A DNA stretch of 64,000 bases from Sphingomonas sp. EC-HK361 (GTDB lineage Bacteria > Pseudomonadota > Alphaproteobacteria > Sphingomonadales > Sphingomonadaceae), in NCBI RefSeq assembly GCF_902498785.1, contig NZ_LR701493.1, positions 543,459-607,458 on the forward strand, read 5' to 3'. The notes beneath the pieces are model-generated. The model saw only the letters and a list, made by a program, of their open reading frames with translations, did not search any database and was not told the origin of the DNA. Positions within the stretch are counted from its first letter, which is position 1; every line of letters begins with the position of its first letter. Shown here in pieces: positions 24,640 through 34,926 of this stretch. The position numbers and the translations under genes were made by a program.

Positions 24640-24693
24640 GTTGCTGTGGGGGGGCGTCGGACGAGGCCTTCGGCTCCGCCGGCCACGCTTGCG

Positions 24694-24723
24694 GGAGTCC
24701 GCGCGCAGCGTGCGCGCGGCTCC
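24694..24723. terminator. GC-rich hairpin between convergent genes
   Basis: Arms GGAG-t-CCGCGCGC and GCGCGCGG-CTCC pair with one bulged base around a 5-base loop. No T-run follows on either side. It fills the gap between the exported-protein gene and the SDR gene and may stop or stabilise both transcripts. Confidence 0.4.
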
Positions 24724-24731
24724 GTTGCGCG

Positions 24732-25514
24732 TCACCGCGGCGCCATCCTGATCGCCCCGTCCAATCGCACATCCTCGCCGTTGAAATAGCCGTTCTCGAT
24801 CATCGTCAGCGCGAGGCCGGCATATTCCGCCGGATTGCCGAGCCGTTTGGGGAACGGCACCGATGCCGCCAGATTGTCCTTCACCTGCTGCGGCGCGCCC
24901 TGCATCAGCGGCGTGTTGAAGATGCCGGGCAGGATGGTGTTCACGCGGATGCCTTCGCTCATCAGGTCGCGCGCGATCGGCAGGGTCATGCCGACGACGC
25001 CGCCCTTGGACGCTGAATAGGCCGCCTGGCCCATCTGCCCGTCCTCCGCGGCGACGCTGGCGGTCATCACGATCGCGCCGCGCTCGCCGTCCTCGCCCGC
25101 GTCGAGCGTCAGCATGCCAGCAGCGGACTTCGCGACGCAGCGGAAGGTGCCGACGAGGTTGATCTGGATGAGCCAATTGAACGCGTCGAGGCTGAAATGC
25201 TTGATGCTGCCGTCTTCCTTCGAACGGCTCGCGGTCTTCATCGCGTTGCCGGTCCCCGCGCAGCAGACGAGGATCGATTCCTGCCCGTGCGCGGCGCGCG
25301 CCTTGGCGAAGCCCGCGTCGACGCTCTCGTCCGTGGTCACGTTCACTTCGCAGAAGACGCCGCCGATCTCGCTCGCGACCTTTTCACCCTTCTCGGTTTG
25401 CAGGTCGAAGATCGCGACTTTCACGCCCTTGGCCGCAAGCGCGCGTGCGGTGGCTTCGCCGAGGCCGGAAGCGCCCCCGGTGACGACGGCGGCGGTGGTT
25501 TGGTCTAGCTTCAT
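24732..25514 (-). CDS. Short-chain dehydrogenase, 3-hydroxyacyl-CoA dehydrogenase type II-like
   Basis: A 260-residue SDR with TGGASGLGEATARAL as NAD site, DLQTEKGE after strand two (Asp favours NAD), NLVGTFRCVAK, IVMTASVAAEDGQMGQ with the active Ser, and AAYSASKGGV with Tyr and Lys. The pattern is that of the HSD17B10/2-methyl-3-hydroxybutyryl-CoA dehydrogenase group, which oxidises 3-hydroxyacyl-CoA in isoleucine and branched fatty acid breakdown. ATG 25514 has an AAGGAGAGGA site upstream. A class A repeat separates it from the thiolase upstream on the same strand. Confidence 0.85.
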   Translation of the reverse strand: MKLDQTTAAVVTGGASGLGEATARALAAKGVKVAIFDLQTEKGEKVASEIGGVFCEVNVTTDESVDAGFAKARAAHGQESILVCCAGTGNAMKTASRSKEDGSIKHFSLDAFNWLIQINLVGTFRCVAKSAAGMLTLDAGEDGERGAIVMTASVAAEDGQMGQAAYSASKGGVVGMTLPIARDLMSEGIRVNTILPGIFNTPLMQGAPQQVKDNLAASVPFPKRLGNPAEYAGLALTMIENGYFNGEDVRLDGAIRMAPR

Positions 25515-25530
25515 CCTCAATCCTCTCCTT

Positions 25531-25585
25531 GTGTCCCCGCGAAGGCGGGGACCCAGACTGTGCTCCCGCCTTCGCGGGAGCACAC
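25531..25585. repeat. Class A palindromic repeat (short-spacer form)
   Basis: Arms start GTGTCCCCGCGAAGGCGGGG and end with CCCGCCTTCGCGGGAGCAC. It lies between the thiolase and SDR genes of one strand. Confidence 0.85.
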
Positions 25586-25589
25586 ATAG

Positions 25590-26765
<1,176 letters not shown>

Positions 26766-26844
26766 TTCCGACTCTCCATAACTGATGTTATTGCCGCATC
26801 TGTGGCGTGAATTGACGCGAACGGCAAGCGGGAAGGTGGCGCGG

Positions 26845-27510
26845 ATGGAGGTGAGTGCGGCGATCGCGGCGCGGCGATCGGTCAGGGGGTATCTCGACAC
26901 GCCGGTGGCCGAGGACGTGCTCGTCACGATCGCGCGCAAGGCCGCGCGCGCCGCGACCGGGGGTAATATCCAGCCCTGGCATATCGATATCGTCCACGGG
27001 TCCGCGATGGCGGACCTGAAGCAGCAGATGGCGGGCAAGCTGGCGCGGGGCGAGACGGAAGCGCCGGGCTACGACATCTATCCGCGCGCAATGGAGCGCA
27101 TCCACAAGGATCGCATCTTCGGCGTGGGGGAGGAGCTGTACGGCCATCTCGGCATCCCGCGCGAGGACAAGGCGGCGCGGCGCGCGTGGTTCGCGCGCAA
27201 CTTCCAGTTCTTTGGTGCCCCCGCGGCCTATTTCTGCACCGTCGACCGGCGGATGGGGCCGCCGCAATGGGCTGACCTCGGCATGTATCTGCAGAACCTC
27301 ATGCTGCTTGCAGTCGAGGCGGGGCTGGCGACCTGCCCGCAGGAATGCTGGGCGATGTATCCGGCGACGGTCGAGGGGTTTCTCGGCACGCCGGCGGAGC
27401 GGATGCTCTTTTGCGGGGTCGCGATCGGGTTTGAGGACGAAAGCGAGCCCGCCAACCGGACGCGCAGCGCCCGCGCGCCGGAAAGCGAGTGGTTGAAGGT
27501 TAGGGGGTAA
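26845..27510 (+). CDS. Nitroreductase-family flavoprotein
   Basis: A 221-residue FMN-dependent nitroreductase-family protein: AAIAARRSVRGYLDTPV at the start (Arg/Ser FMN phosphate contacts), ARAATGGNIQPWHIDIV, and GLATCPQECWAMYP near the FMN ring, with LFCGVAIGFEDE at the end. The natural substrate is unknown; these enzymes reduce nitro groups, quinones or enones using NAD(P)H. ATG 26845 has GGAAGG 8 bases upstream. The gene diverges from the thiolase by 79 bases, and a class A repeat with a T-run directly follows its stop. Confidence 0.87.
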   Translation: MEVSAAIAARRSVRGYLDTPVAEDVLVTIARKAARAATGGNIQPWHIDIVHGSAMADLKQQMAGKLARGETEAPGYDIYPRAMERIHKDRIFGVGEELYGHLGIPREDKAARRAWFARNFQFFGAPAAYFCTVDRRMGPPQWADLGMYLQNLMLLAVEAGLATCPQECWAMYPATVEGFLGTPAERMLFCGVAIGFEDESEPANRTRSARAPESEWLKVRG

Positions 27511-27567
27511 TGTGTTCCCGCGAAGGCGGGAACCCAGACTGGACCCCCGCCTTCGCGGGGGTACATT
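27511..27567. repeat. Class A palindromic repeat, probable terminator
   Basis: Starts TGTTCCCGCGAAGGCGGGAA region and ends CCCGCCTTCGCGGGGGTACA, directly followed by six T bases on the plus strand. It sits between convergent nitroreductase and helicase genes. Confidence 0.85.
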
Positions 27568-27576
27568 TTTTGCGGA

Positions 27577-28962
27577 TTACCGTCCCGCCGACGCGCCGCC
27601 GCTGCGCTGGCCGCCGCGACCACGGCCGCGGTTGCCGCCGCGCTGACCGCCGCCAGCGCCACCCCGACCGCCGGGGCTGGCGTTGGCATAGTTGCGGCCG
27701 TTGGTCGCGGTCGGCGCATGCGTCGCGCGCGGACGTGCTGGGCCGCGCTGCTGGCGCGGGCGATCCTCGCGCGGGGCGGGGTCGGCACCGATCGCCTTCA
27801 CACGGGCGTGCTTGATCGCTTCCGCCTGACGCATGAAGTCCTCGGGTAGCGGGGTAACCGGCACCTTCTGGCGCGTCGTGCGCTCGATATCGCGCAGATA
27901 CGGCTTCTCGTCATCCGCGCAGAAACTGATCGCCTGCCCGCTGGCGCCCGCACGCGCGGTGCGGCCGATGCGGTGGACATATTGCTCCGGCACGTTGGGC
28001 AGCTCGAAGTTGAACACATGGCTGACCCCCGACACGTCGATCCCGCGCGCGGCGATATCGGTCGCGACGAGGATCGGCACCTGACCCGATTTGAACAGGC
28101 CAAGCGCGCGCTCGCGCTGCGGCTGACTCTTGTTGCCGTGGATCGCGTTCGCGGCGATGCCGTTGCCCGCCAGCAGTTTCACGACGCGGTCGGCGCCGTG
28201 CTTGGTGCGGGTGAAGACGAGCGCACGGTCGATGCTCGCGTCGCCCAGCAGAATGGTGAGCAACGCCTGCTTCTCGCTCTGGTTGACGAAGGTCACCTGC
28301 TGGTCGACGCGCTCCGCGGTCGTCGCGGCCGGCTTGATCGAGACGGTCGCGGGATCGGTCAGGAACTGACCCGCCAGCTCGCGGATCGCGGCGGGCATGG
28401 TTGCCGAGAAGAACAGCGTCTGGCGCTTGCGCGGCACCATCCGCACGATCTTCCTGAGCGCGTGGATGAAGCCGAGGTCCATCATCTGGTCGGCTTCGTC
28501 GAGGACGAGAATCTCGACCATCGACAGGTTGCACAGCCCCTGCTCGACGAGATCGATGAGGCGGCCCGGGGTCGCGACGAGGATGTCGACGCCGCGCGAG
28601 AGGTCCTGCCGGTTCTTGTTGATGCTGACCCCGCCGAAAACGGTCGCGACCGACATCCGGCTGAACTGGCCGTAGCCGCGCGCGCTGTCGGCGATCTGGC
28701 TCGCGAGCTCGCGCGTGGGGGCGAGGACGAGCATGCGGCAATGCGTCGGCAGCACGCGCTTCTGCGCGGCGACGAGACGCTGGATCGACGGCAGCACGAA
28801 CGCCGCGGTCTTGCCGGTGCCGGTCTGCGCGATGCCGAGCAGGTCGCGGCCTTCGAGCAGCTGGGGAATGGAATCGCGCTGGATCGGCGTGGGCTGGGTA
28901 TAGCCCTTGGCCTCGATGGCGCGGACGAGAGGCTCGGCAAGGCCGAGATGAGCGAACGACAT
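27577..28962 (-). CDS. DEAD-box RNA helicase, RhlE type
   Basis: A 461-residue helicase that unwinds structured RNA, in ribosome assembly or cold adaptation. Motifs: Q motif PTPIQRDSIP, Walker A AQTGTGKT (45-52), PTRELASQ, LDEADQM, SATMP, ARGIDVSG and HRIGRTAR. The C-terminal 60 residues are an Arg/Gly-rich RGG-type tail (GGQRGGNRGRGRGG), probably for RNA binding. I took ATG 28962 (MSFAHLGLAE) as in RhlE relatives. ATG 28977 and GTG 29031 are possible too; none has a good ribosome site. It converges on the nitroreductase gene. Confidence 0.9.
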   Translation of the reverse strand: MSFAHLGLAEPLVRAIEAKGYTQPTPIQRDSIPQLLEGRDLLGIAQTGTGKTAAFVLPSIQRLVAAQKRVLPTHCRMLVLAPTRELASQIADSARGYGQFSRMSVATVFGGVSINKNRQDLSRGVDILVATPGRLIDLVEQGLCNLSMVEILVLDEADQMMDLGFIHALRKIVRMVPRKRQTLFFSATMPAAIRELAGQFLTDPATVSIKPAATTAERVDQQVTFVNQSEKQALLTILLGDASIDRALVFTRTKHGADRVVKLLAGNGIAANAIHGNKSQPQRERALGLFKSGQVPILVATDIAARGIDVSGVSHVFNFELPNVPEQYVHRIGRTARAGASGQAISFCADDEKPYLRDIERTTRQKVPVTPLPEDFMRQAEAIKHARVKAIGADPAPREDRPRQQRGPARPRATHAPTATNGRNYANASPGGRGGAGGGQRGGNRGRGRGGQRSGGASAGR

Positions 28963-29257
28963 GAAGAGAAAGTCCATATGCAGGCCGCCAGCCGCGTCAT
29001 CGGACGCAACCGGGGCGGGGGAAACTGACACCCCGCGTGACTTGGGAAGCCTGGCTTAACGACCGAGACGGAGCCGACCCTGGTAAAAGCCAGGGCGATC
29101 ACGCTGCATGACGCCTCGATTGTTGCGTGATGTGCGTTGTGCACCGCAAAAAGTCAAGGCGAGGTGATTCGGGGCGCGCTTTTGATCGGCGATCATGCAA
29201 CATTCGGGATCATCAGCCATTTGCACCTTGGCAGGGGCTCGGGGTATAACTGACGGT
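28963..29257. other. 295-bp divergent intergenic region of helicase and kinase genes
   Basis: It contains the start region of both genes. A perfect 6-bp hairpin (CCCTGG and CCAGGG around TAAAAG, 29077-29094) lies in what would be the helicase leader RNA. Such long structured leaders are usual for cold-shock helicases, but this is inference. I see no tRNA or known riboswitch here. Confidence 0.4.
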
Positions 29258-31369
29258 ATGGACGACGAAACTTCGCGCGGCGACGCGGTCACCACCGTGG
29301 CGCATCTGGCGAGCGTCGGGACCTGGGACTGGGATGTCGCCGCGGACATCGTGACCGCGGATGCCAATTTCGCGCGGCTCTACGGCGTCGATGCGGAGGT
29401 CGCGCGGGCGGGCGCGTCGATCGCGACCTTCTTCGCCGGCATTCATCCGGACGATGTTGCGCGTGTTCAGCGCGAGGTCGACGCCGCGATTCGGACCGGT
29501 GCGGCGTTCGAGACCGAATATCGCCTGATCGGCCATGAGGGGCGATCGCACTGGGTGATGGCGCAGGGCCGGTGCCACTATGCCGCGGACGGCACGCCGA
29601 CGCGGTTCCCCGGCATCAGCTTCGATATCGATGCGCGCAAATGGACCGAGCGGCGGCTTGCCGCGATCGTCGCGCTCAACGATGCGCTGCGCCAGCCCGG
29701 CGATGCCGCCGACCTCGCCTATGCCGCGTCGGAAATTCTCGGCCGCACGCTGGAGGTCAGCCGTGCCGGCTACGGGCTGATCGACCGGGCGACCGAAACG
29801 ATCCTCATCGATCGCGACTGGCGCGCGCCCGGCGTCATCAGCATCGCCGGCACGCTGCACTTTCGCGATTACGGCACGTATATCGACGATCTGAAACGCG
29901 GCGAAACCGTCGCCGTGACGAATGCGGATTCCGACCCCCGAACCCGCGACACCGCCGACGCGCTGAAGGCGATCACCGCGCATTCGTTCATCAACATGCC
30001 CGTCACCGAACAGGGCGGTTTCGTCGCGCTCATCTTCGTCAACCACGCCGTGCCGCGCACCTGGACCGACGACGAGGTCGCCTTCATGCGCGAACTCGCC
30101 GAGCGCACCCGCGACGCGACCGAGCGGCGCCGCGTCGAGCAGGAGCTTGCGACGCTCAACGCCTCGCTCGAACAACAGGTCGAGGAGCGCACCCGCGACC
30201 TGCTGATCGCCGAGGAGCATCTGCGCCAGGCGCAGAAGATGGAAGCCGTGGGCCAGCTAACCGGCGGACTGGCGCACGACTTCAACAACCTGCTGACCGG
30301 CATCTCGGGCGCGATCGAGATGATGCAGGTGCGGATCGGGCAGGGGCGCATCGCCGAGCTCGACAAATATGTCACGGCCGCGCAAGGGGCGACGCGGCGC
30401 GCGGCGGCGCTCACCCACCGGCTCCTTGCCTTCTCGCGCCGCCAGACGCTCGATCCGCGGCCGACCGACGTCAACCGCCTGATCGCGGGGATGGAGGACA
30501 TGATCCGCCGCACCGTCGGCCCCGGGATCGAGGTCGAGGTGGTCGGCGCGGCGGGGGCGTGGGGCGCGATGGTCGATCCCAACCAGCTCGAGAATGCGCT
30601 CCTCAACCTGTGCATCAACGCGCGCGACGCGATGCCCGATGGCGGTCGGATCACGATCGAGACCGCCAACAAATGGCTCGACGAACGCACCGGGCGCGAG
30701 CGCGACCTGGAGCCGGGGCAGTATCTGTCGCTGTGCGTCACCGATACCGGCACCGGCATGACGCCCGAGGTGCAGGCGCGCGCCTTCGATCCCTTCTACA
30801 CCACCAAGCCGCTCGGCGAGGGCACCGGGCTCGGCCTGTCGATGATCTATGGTTTCGCGCGCCAGTCCGGCGGGCAGGTGCGCATCTACACCGAGATAGG
30901 CGAGGGCACGACGCTGTGCATCTACCTCCCGCGCCATTACGGCGAGCTTGACGAGGAGGCGCCGGCTACCCGTTCGCTAGATGATGCACCCCAAGCCGAC
31001 GGATCGCGTACGGTGCTGGTGGTCGATGACGAGCCGACGATCCGGATGCTGGTGATCGAGGTGCTTGACGAACTGGGCTATACCGCGTTCGAGGCGGCCG
31101 ACGGCGCGGCGGCGATGCGCATCCTGCAGACCGGGGCGAAGATCGATCTGCTCATCACAGATGTCGGGCTGCCCGGGCAGATGAACGGCCGTCAGGTCGC
31201 CGACGCGGCGCTGACGCGCACCCCCGATCTGAAGGTGCTGTTCATCACCGGCTATGCCGAGAATGCGGTGATCGGCAACGGCCAGCTCGCGCCCAACATG
31301 TCGCTGGTGACGAAGCCGTTCGCAATGGAAGCGCTGGCGGCGAAGGTGAGGGCGCTGCTGGCGGGGTGA
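29258..31369 (+). CDS. Hybrid sensor histidine kinase (PAS-GAF-HisKA-HATPase-REC)
   Basis: The 703-residue protein has no membrane segment, so it senses in the cytoplasm. Domains: PAS (about 15-130), GAF-like (about 145-290), a coiled coil near 300-325, HisKA with GGLAHDFNNLLTG (phospho-His 340), HATPase with NARDAMPDGG and GTGLGLSMIYGFA, and a C-terminal receiver (about 580-700) with phospho-Asp 635 in ITDVGLPG. The PAS lacks a clear LOV Cys. The HisKA motif HDFNN is that of the HWE-unlike, NtrB-like group with attached receivers. The start ATG 29258 follows a weak GACGG site. No separate response regulator is adjacent. Confidence 0.9.
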   Translation: MDDETSRGDAVTTVAHLASVGTWDWDVAADIVTADANFARLYGVDAEVARAGASIATFFAGIHPDDVARVQREVDAAIRTGAAFETEYRLIGHEGRSHWVMAQGRCHYAADGTPTRFPGISFDIDARKWTERRLAAIVALNDALRQPGDAADLAYAASEILGRTLEVSRAGYGLIDRATETILIDRDWRAPGVISIAGTLHFRDYGTYIDDLKRGETVAVTNADSDPRTRDTADALKAITAHSFINMPVTEQGGFVALIFVNHAVPRTWTDDEVAFMRELAERTRDATERRRVEQELATLNASLEQQVEERTRDLLIAEEHLRQAQKMEAVGQLTGGLAHDFNNLLTGISGAIEMMQVRIGQGRIAELDKYVTAAQGATRRAAALTHRLLAFSRRQTLDPRPTDVNRLIAGMEDMIRRTVGPGIEVEVVGAAGAWGAMVDPNQLENALLNLCINARDAMPDGGRITIETANKWLDERTGRERDLEPGQYLSLCVTDTGTGMTPEVQARAFDPFYTTKPLGEGTGLGLSMIYGFARQSGGQVRIYTEIGEGTTLCIYLPRHYGELDEEAPATRSLDDAPQADGSRTVLVVDDEPTIRMLVIEVLDELGYTAFEAADGAAAMRILQTGAKIDLLITDVGLPGQMNGRQVADAALTRTPDLKVLFITGYAENAVIGNGQLAPNMSLVTKPFAMEALAAKVRALLAG

Positions 31370-31402
31370 GGCCATCGAAATGTGCCTGACGTCTGGTTTC
31401 TC

Positions 31403-31523
31403 TTCCGTTCGCCTCGAGTAGCCGTCGAGCCTGTCGAGACGGCGTATCGAGAGGTCTGCCCCGCGTCCGAGTCTCTCGATACGGGCTCTCGACAAGCTCG
31501 ATCCCTACTCGAGACAAACGGAA
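31403..31523. repeat. Class C palindromic repeat (TCGAG-rich)
   Basis: Outer arms TTCCGTT and AACGGAA enclose inner pairs, including CGTATCGAGAG with CTCTCGATACG. It lies between convergent kinase and chemoreceptor-like genes. A related copy is at 44781-44849. Confidence 0.7.
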
Positions 31524-31545
31524 GGGGCTTAGGTCGATCAGGTCC

Positions 31546-32865
31546 TCACGCCGCGGCCAGCGCTCCCAGAAACGCGCCAAGGTGCCGGTCGAGCGTATCG
31601 GCCTTGTCAGCGAGCGCGCGGGCCAGGCCGCCCATCTCGCCCGCATCGGCCCCCGCACTGCGCGCGCTCGCCAGGATATCGGTGACGTTCTCCCCGACAT
31701 GATCGGCGGCGCGTCCGGCATCGGCAACGTTGCGACTGATCGTCCGCCCCGCGGCACCCTGTTCGCGGATCGCGCCCATCACGCTGTCCGACAAGGTCTC
31801 GACCGCGCGCACCGCGTCCGACACGCCGGCGTGGCCGGTCGAAACCTGTTCGGTCGCCGCGCGGATGCGGTCGATATGCCCGCCGATACCGGCGGCCGCG
31901 CGCCGGGTCTGCCCGGCCAAAGCCTTCACAGCATCCGCGACCACCGCGAAGCCGCGCCCGGCATCACCGGCGCGCGCAGCCTCGATCGAGGCGTTGAGCG
32001 CGAGCATCGTCGTGCGCTGCGCGATGTCGTCGATCAAGGCGGTCACGTCGCCGATCGTGTCGGCGGCGTCGCTGAGTTGCGTGACCTGATAGGCGCCGTC
32101 ATGCGCCTGCTGAACCGCTGTCCGCGTCGCGCCCTGCGCCTCGACCATGCGCTGCTCGACGTCGCCGAGCGAACCGGCAAGGCGCTGGCCCTGATCCGCA
32201 ATCTCCCCCATATTCGCGGAGGCCTGCGTCGTCGCGGCGGCGACTGCGGCGATTCGTTCGCTGATCTGGCCTGCGCGAAGCCCCATTCGCGACGATGTCG
32301 CCTCGACTCGCCGCGATGCGTCGGCCAGCCCGGCGGTGAGATCGCGGACGCTTTCCTCGAAGGCGCGGCTGGCTGCATCGATACGGTCGGCGCGTGCGGC
32401 ATTCTCCCGGCTGATCGCGGCGTCGCGCTCGGCGGCGAGCTTCAGCAGCGTGACCTGATCGATGACCCCCTCGAACTGTCCGCCGCGCGTGACGACCAGC
32501 CCCTCGGTCCCGCCGGCCGCCCAAGCATCGAGCGCATCGCCGACGCGCGTGCCGAGTTCGACCGCGGTGCACGCCAGAACATGCCGGTCGAGCCCGATCG
32601 CGAGGCTCCGGTTATACAGCAGCGCATAGCCATAAGGGCTGAACAGGATGTCGCGGATGTCGCGCTCGTAGATCGCCCCTACCGGCCGGCTGCCCGCATC
32701 GAGCACCGCGAGCATGCGCAGGTGCGGCTGGGCGCGGAAGATCTTGGCGGCGTCGAGCAACGGTACGCCGTTTGCGATGGCGGTGCGATCGATGATCGCA
32801 TCGCTCGCGATCACGCGTTCGCCCTCCGCCCTGTCGGTCCACCCGATATTGCCGCGACCCATCAT
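31546..32865 (-). CDS. Cytoplasmic chemoreceptor-like protein with CBS-like N-terminus
   Basis: A 439-residue protein without membrane segments. Residues 1-150 resemble a tandem CBS module, with [41 protein letters not shown] and a second [20 protein letters not shown]. From about 165 it is helical coiled coil with an MCP signalling tip near 280-315 ([20 protein letters not shown], then [12 protein letters not shown]), as in methyl-accepting proteins. The tip is close to the E-x-R-x-A-G-E pattern but has AGDAGRG instead of AGEAGKG. No che genes are in the window, so whether it links to chemotaxis is open. Confidence 0.8.
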   Translation of the reverse strand: MMGRGNIGWTDRAEGERVIASDAIIDRTAIANGVPLLDAAKIFRAQPHLRMLAVLDAGSRPVGAIYERDIRDILFSPYGYALLYNRSLAIGLDRHVLACTAVELGTRVGDALDAWAAGGTEGLVVTRGGQFEGVIDQVTLLKLAAERDAAISRENAARADRIDAASRAFEESVRDLTAGLADASRRVEATSSRMGLRAGQISERIAAVAAATTQASANMGEIADQGQRLAGSLGDVEQRMVEAQGATRTAVQQAHDGAYQVTQLSDAADTIGDVTALIDDIAQRTTMLALNASIEAARAGDAGRGFAVVADAVKALAGQTRRAAAGIGGHIDRIRAATEQVSTGHAGVSDAVRAVETLSDSVMGAIREQGAAGRTISRNVADAGRAADHVGENVTDILASARSAGADAGEMGGLARALADKADTLDRHLGAFLGALAAA

Positions 32866-32964
32866 TGCGCTCCCGTTGCGGGGGTGGCGTGGCGCATGGC
32901 TGGTAAATGCGGGGTTAGGGGTTCGTGACGGTTCGATGACTTGCGACGAACCGAGTGGGATCGA

Positions 32965-33405
32965 TCAGGATTGTCCCGCGACCCGTGCGACGATCGCGGC
33001 GATCCGGCGCTCGCGGGTTTCGTCGCGCCTGGCGCCGGTGACGCTTTCCGCATCTTCGCGTCGCTGGGTGACGCTGAGCGCATCCCACCGCGCGCGCAGT
33101 GCCGCCGCGGCGAGGGCCTCGGCCAGCGGCGCCGGCGCCTCGACCGCGCGCGGGGCGGTGTCGAGGGTGAGCGTGACTTCGATTGTGTCGCTGGCGGCCA
33201 CGCTCGCGGCCTCGCGGTTCGATCGGCGCAGCGGCACGAAGGTCGCACCGTTCATGATCGCGATCGTGCTGCGATAGCTGTGGCCGTTGATCGTCACGAC
33301 CACCGGCGGACGCGCTTTGCCGAACAGCGCGCGCTGGTCGAACGGGACGGGGATGGCGCCTTCGTCCGCGAGGGTGGTGGTGTAGGTGATCGAGGGCGCG
33401 GGCAT
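32965..33405 (-). CDS. DUF1905-like protein
   Basis: The 146-residue protein matches the DUF1905/YdeI-related layout: ITYTTTLADEGAIPVPFD, then PPVVVTINGHSYRSTIA (NGH-Y-R strand), VPLRRSNREAASVAASDTIEV and a C-terminal helical segment with ALSVTQRREDAESVTGARR and ETRERRIAAIVARV. The function of this family is not established. The start at 33405 has no clear Shine-Dalgarno site. An antisense-looking extension of the frame into the acyl-CoA dehydrogenase gene is a shadow. A class B repeat lies upstream between the two genes. Confidence 0.78.
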   Translation of the reverse strand: MPAPSITYTTTLADEGAIPVPFDQRALFGKARPPVVVTINGHSYRSTIAIMNGATFVPLRRSNREAASVAASDTIEVTLTLDTAPRAVEAPAPLAEALAAAALRARWDALSVTQRREDAESVTGARRDETRERRIAAIVARVAGQS

Positions 33406-33439
33406 TCCGGGAGGATAGCGTGAGGCGCGCCGCCCGCAA

Positions 33440-33558
33440 AATCCTCCCCTGCAAGGGGAGGGGGACCAGCCGCAGGCTGGTGGAGGGGTATCCGCTATCG
33501 AGAGGGTGACACCCCTCCGCCGCGCTGCGCGCGCCGCCTCCCCTTGGAGGGGAGGATT
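33440..33558. repeat. Class B palindromic repeat (CTCCCC-rich)
   Basis: Outer arms AATCCTCCCCT and GGGGAGGATT enclose inner hairpins (CCAGCC with GGCTGG, and GGAGGGGT with ACCCCTCC). The 146 bases beyond it, up to the acyl-CoA dehydrogenase stop, hold more GC-rich hairpins, including GCCTGC/GCAGGC at 33595-33609. Confidence 0.85.
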
Positions 33559-33704
33559 GTCGAGGTTTGCCAGCCGGCAAAGCATGTCCTGAGCGCCTGC
33601 CTTGCAGGCAGCCGAAGGGGCCGTCGGCCGGATCGGGCGAGGCCCGTCCGCCGGCCGCGCAAGCTGTTCGCGCTCCCGCGCGATCGGCGCGAACGTCGTC
33701 GCGC

Positions 33705-34859
33705 CTACAGCTTGCGGCCAATAACCTCCTTCATGATCTCGTTCGTCCCGCCATAGATCCGGCTCACCCGCGCCGCGCGCCAGCTCCGTGCGATCGGATA
33801 CTCGTTCATATACCCCGCTCCTCCGTGGAGCTGGAGGCACTTGTCCATCACCTCCCATTGCAGCTCGGTATGCCACAGCTTCGCGGCCGCACCCTCCTCG
33901 TTGGTCAGTTCCCTCTTCAGATGCCGCTGGATGGCCCAGTCGAGATGCGCCCAGCCGACCTGCAGTTTCGATTTGAGATCGGCGAGGACGAAACGCGTGT
34001 TCTGGAAGTCGAAGACCATTCCGGCGAACGCCTTCCTTTCCTTGGTGAAGGCGACCGTCTCGTCGAACGCCTTCTGCGCCGACGCCTGCGTGCCGACCGC
34101 GATCGACAGCCGTTCCTGCGGCAACTGGCTCATCAGGTAGATGAAGCCCTTGCCCTCCTCGCCCAGGCAATTGGTGATCGGCACGCGCACGTCTTCGAAG
34201 AACAATTCCGACGTATCGGCCGCGTCCTGCCCGATCTTGTCGAGCTTGCGCCCGCGCTTGAACCCCTCGCGGTCGCTTTCGATCAGGATGATCGACATGC
34301 CCTTATACGCCGGCTTGGCCTCGGGATCGGTCTTGGCGACGACCAGCACCAGATCGGCATTCTGCCCGTTGGTGATGTAGGTCTTCGAACCGTTGACGAC
34401 ATAGTGGTTGCCGTCCTTCTTCGCGGACGTGCGGATCGCCTGGAGGTCGCTGCCGGTGCCCGGCTCGGTCATTGCGATCGCGGTGATCGTCTCGCCCGAC
34501 ACGAGCTTCGGCAGCCACTCCTGCTTCTGCTCCTCCGACCCGTAATGGACGATATAGTCGCAGACGATGTCGGACTGGAGCGAGAAGCCGGCGGGGACGC
34601 CGTTATAGCTCATCTCCTCATCGACGATCGCGTTGTAGCCGAAGTCGAGACCCAGCCCGCCATAGGCCTCCGGCACCGTCGGGCACAGCATCCCGACCTC
34701 GCCCGCCTTGCGCCAGAAATCCTTGGGGACGAGACGCTGCTCCTCCCATGCGGTCACGTTGGGCACGCCTTCCTTCTGCAGAAAGCTGCGCACCGTCTGA
34801 CGAAACGCCTCGTGATCCTCGTTATACGCAAAGCGGCCGGGCAGGGTGTCGAGCGACAT
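33705..34859 (-). CDS. Acyl-CoA dehydrogenase
   Basis: A 384-residue FAD enzyme that forms the 2,3-double bond of acyl-CoA. It has AIAMTEPGTGSDLQAIRTSA (FAD/substrate loop), YVVNGSKTYITNGQNAD, and the C-terminal QLHGGAGYMNEYPIARSWRAARVSRIYGGTNEI region; the residue in the catalytic Glu place is the Glu-Tyr or IYGGTNE segment typical of the short-chain group. ATG 34859 (MSLDTLPGRF) follows GAGAGGA by 5 bases. The same-strand gene upstream is 67 bases away. It fits the acyl-CoA breakdown genes elsewhere in this window. Chain length preference unknown. Confidence 0.92.
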   Translation of the reverse strand: MSLDTLPGRFAYNEDHEAFRQTVRSFLQKEGVPNVTAWEEQRLVPKDFWRKAGEVGMLCPTVPEAYGGLGLDFGYNAIVDEEMSYNGVPAGFSLQSDIVCDYIVHYGSEEQKQEWLPKLVSGETITAIAMTEPGTGSDLQAIRTSAKKDGNHYVVNGSKTYITNGQNADLVLVVAKTDPEAKPAYKGMSIILIESDREGFKRGRKLDKIGQDAADTSELFFEDVRVPITNCLGEEGKGFIYLMSQLPQERLSIAVGTQASAQKAFDETVAFTKERKAFAGMVFDFQNTRFVLADLKSKLQVGWAHLDWAIQRHLKRELTNEEGAAAKLWHTELQWEVMDKCLQLHGGAGYMNEYPIARSWRAARVSRIYGGTNEIMKEVIGRKL

Positions 34860-34926
34860 GGGCATCCTCTCATTTGACGTTGCAGCAAGCGTGAGAGCGA
34901 TCGTTGGAAGCGTCAAGTAACAAAAG

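Noticed and set aside
33559-33704. A small gene in the hairpin-rich stretch before the acyl-CoA dehydrogenase stop
   Set aside because: Frames there are short, Arg/Pro/Ala-rich and run through inverted repeats; no start with a ribosome site is seen.
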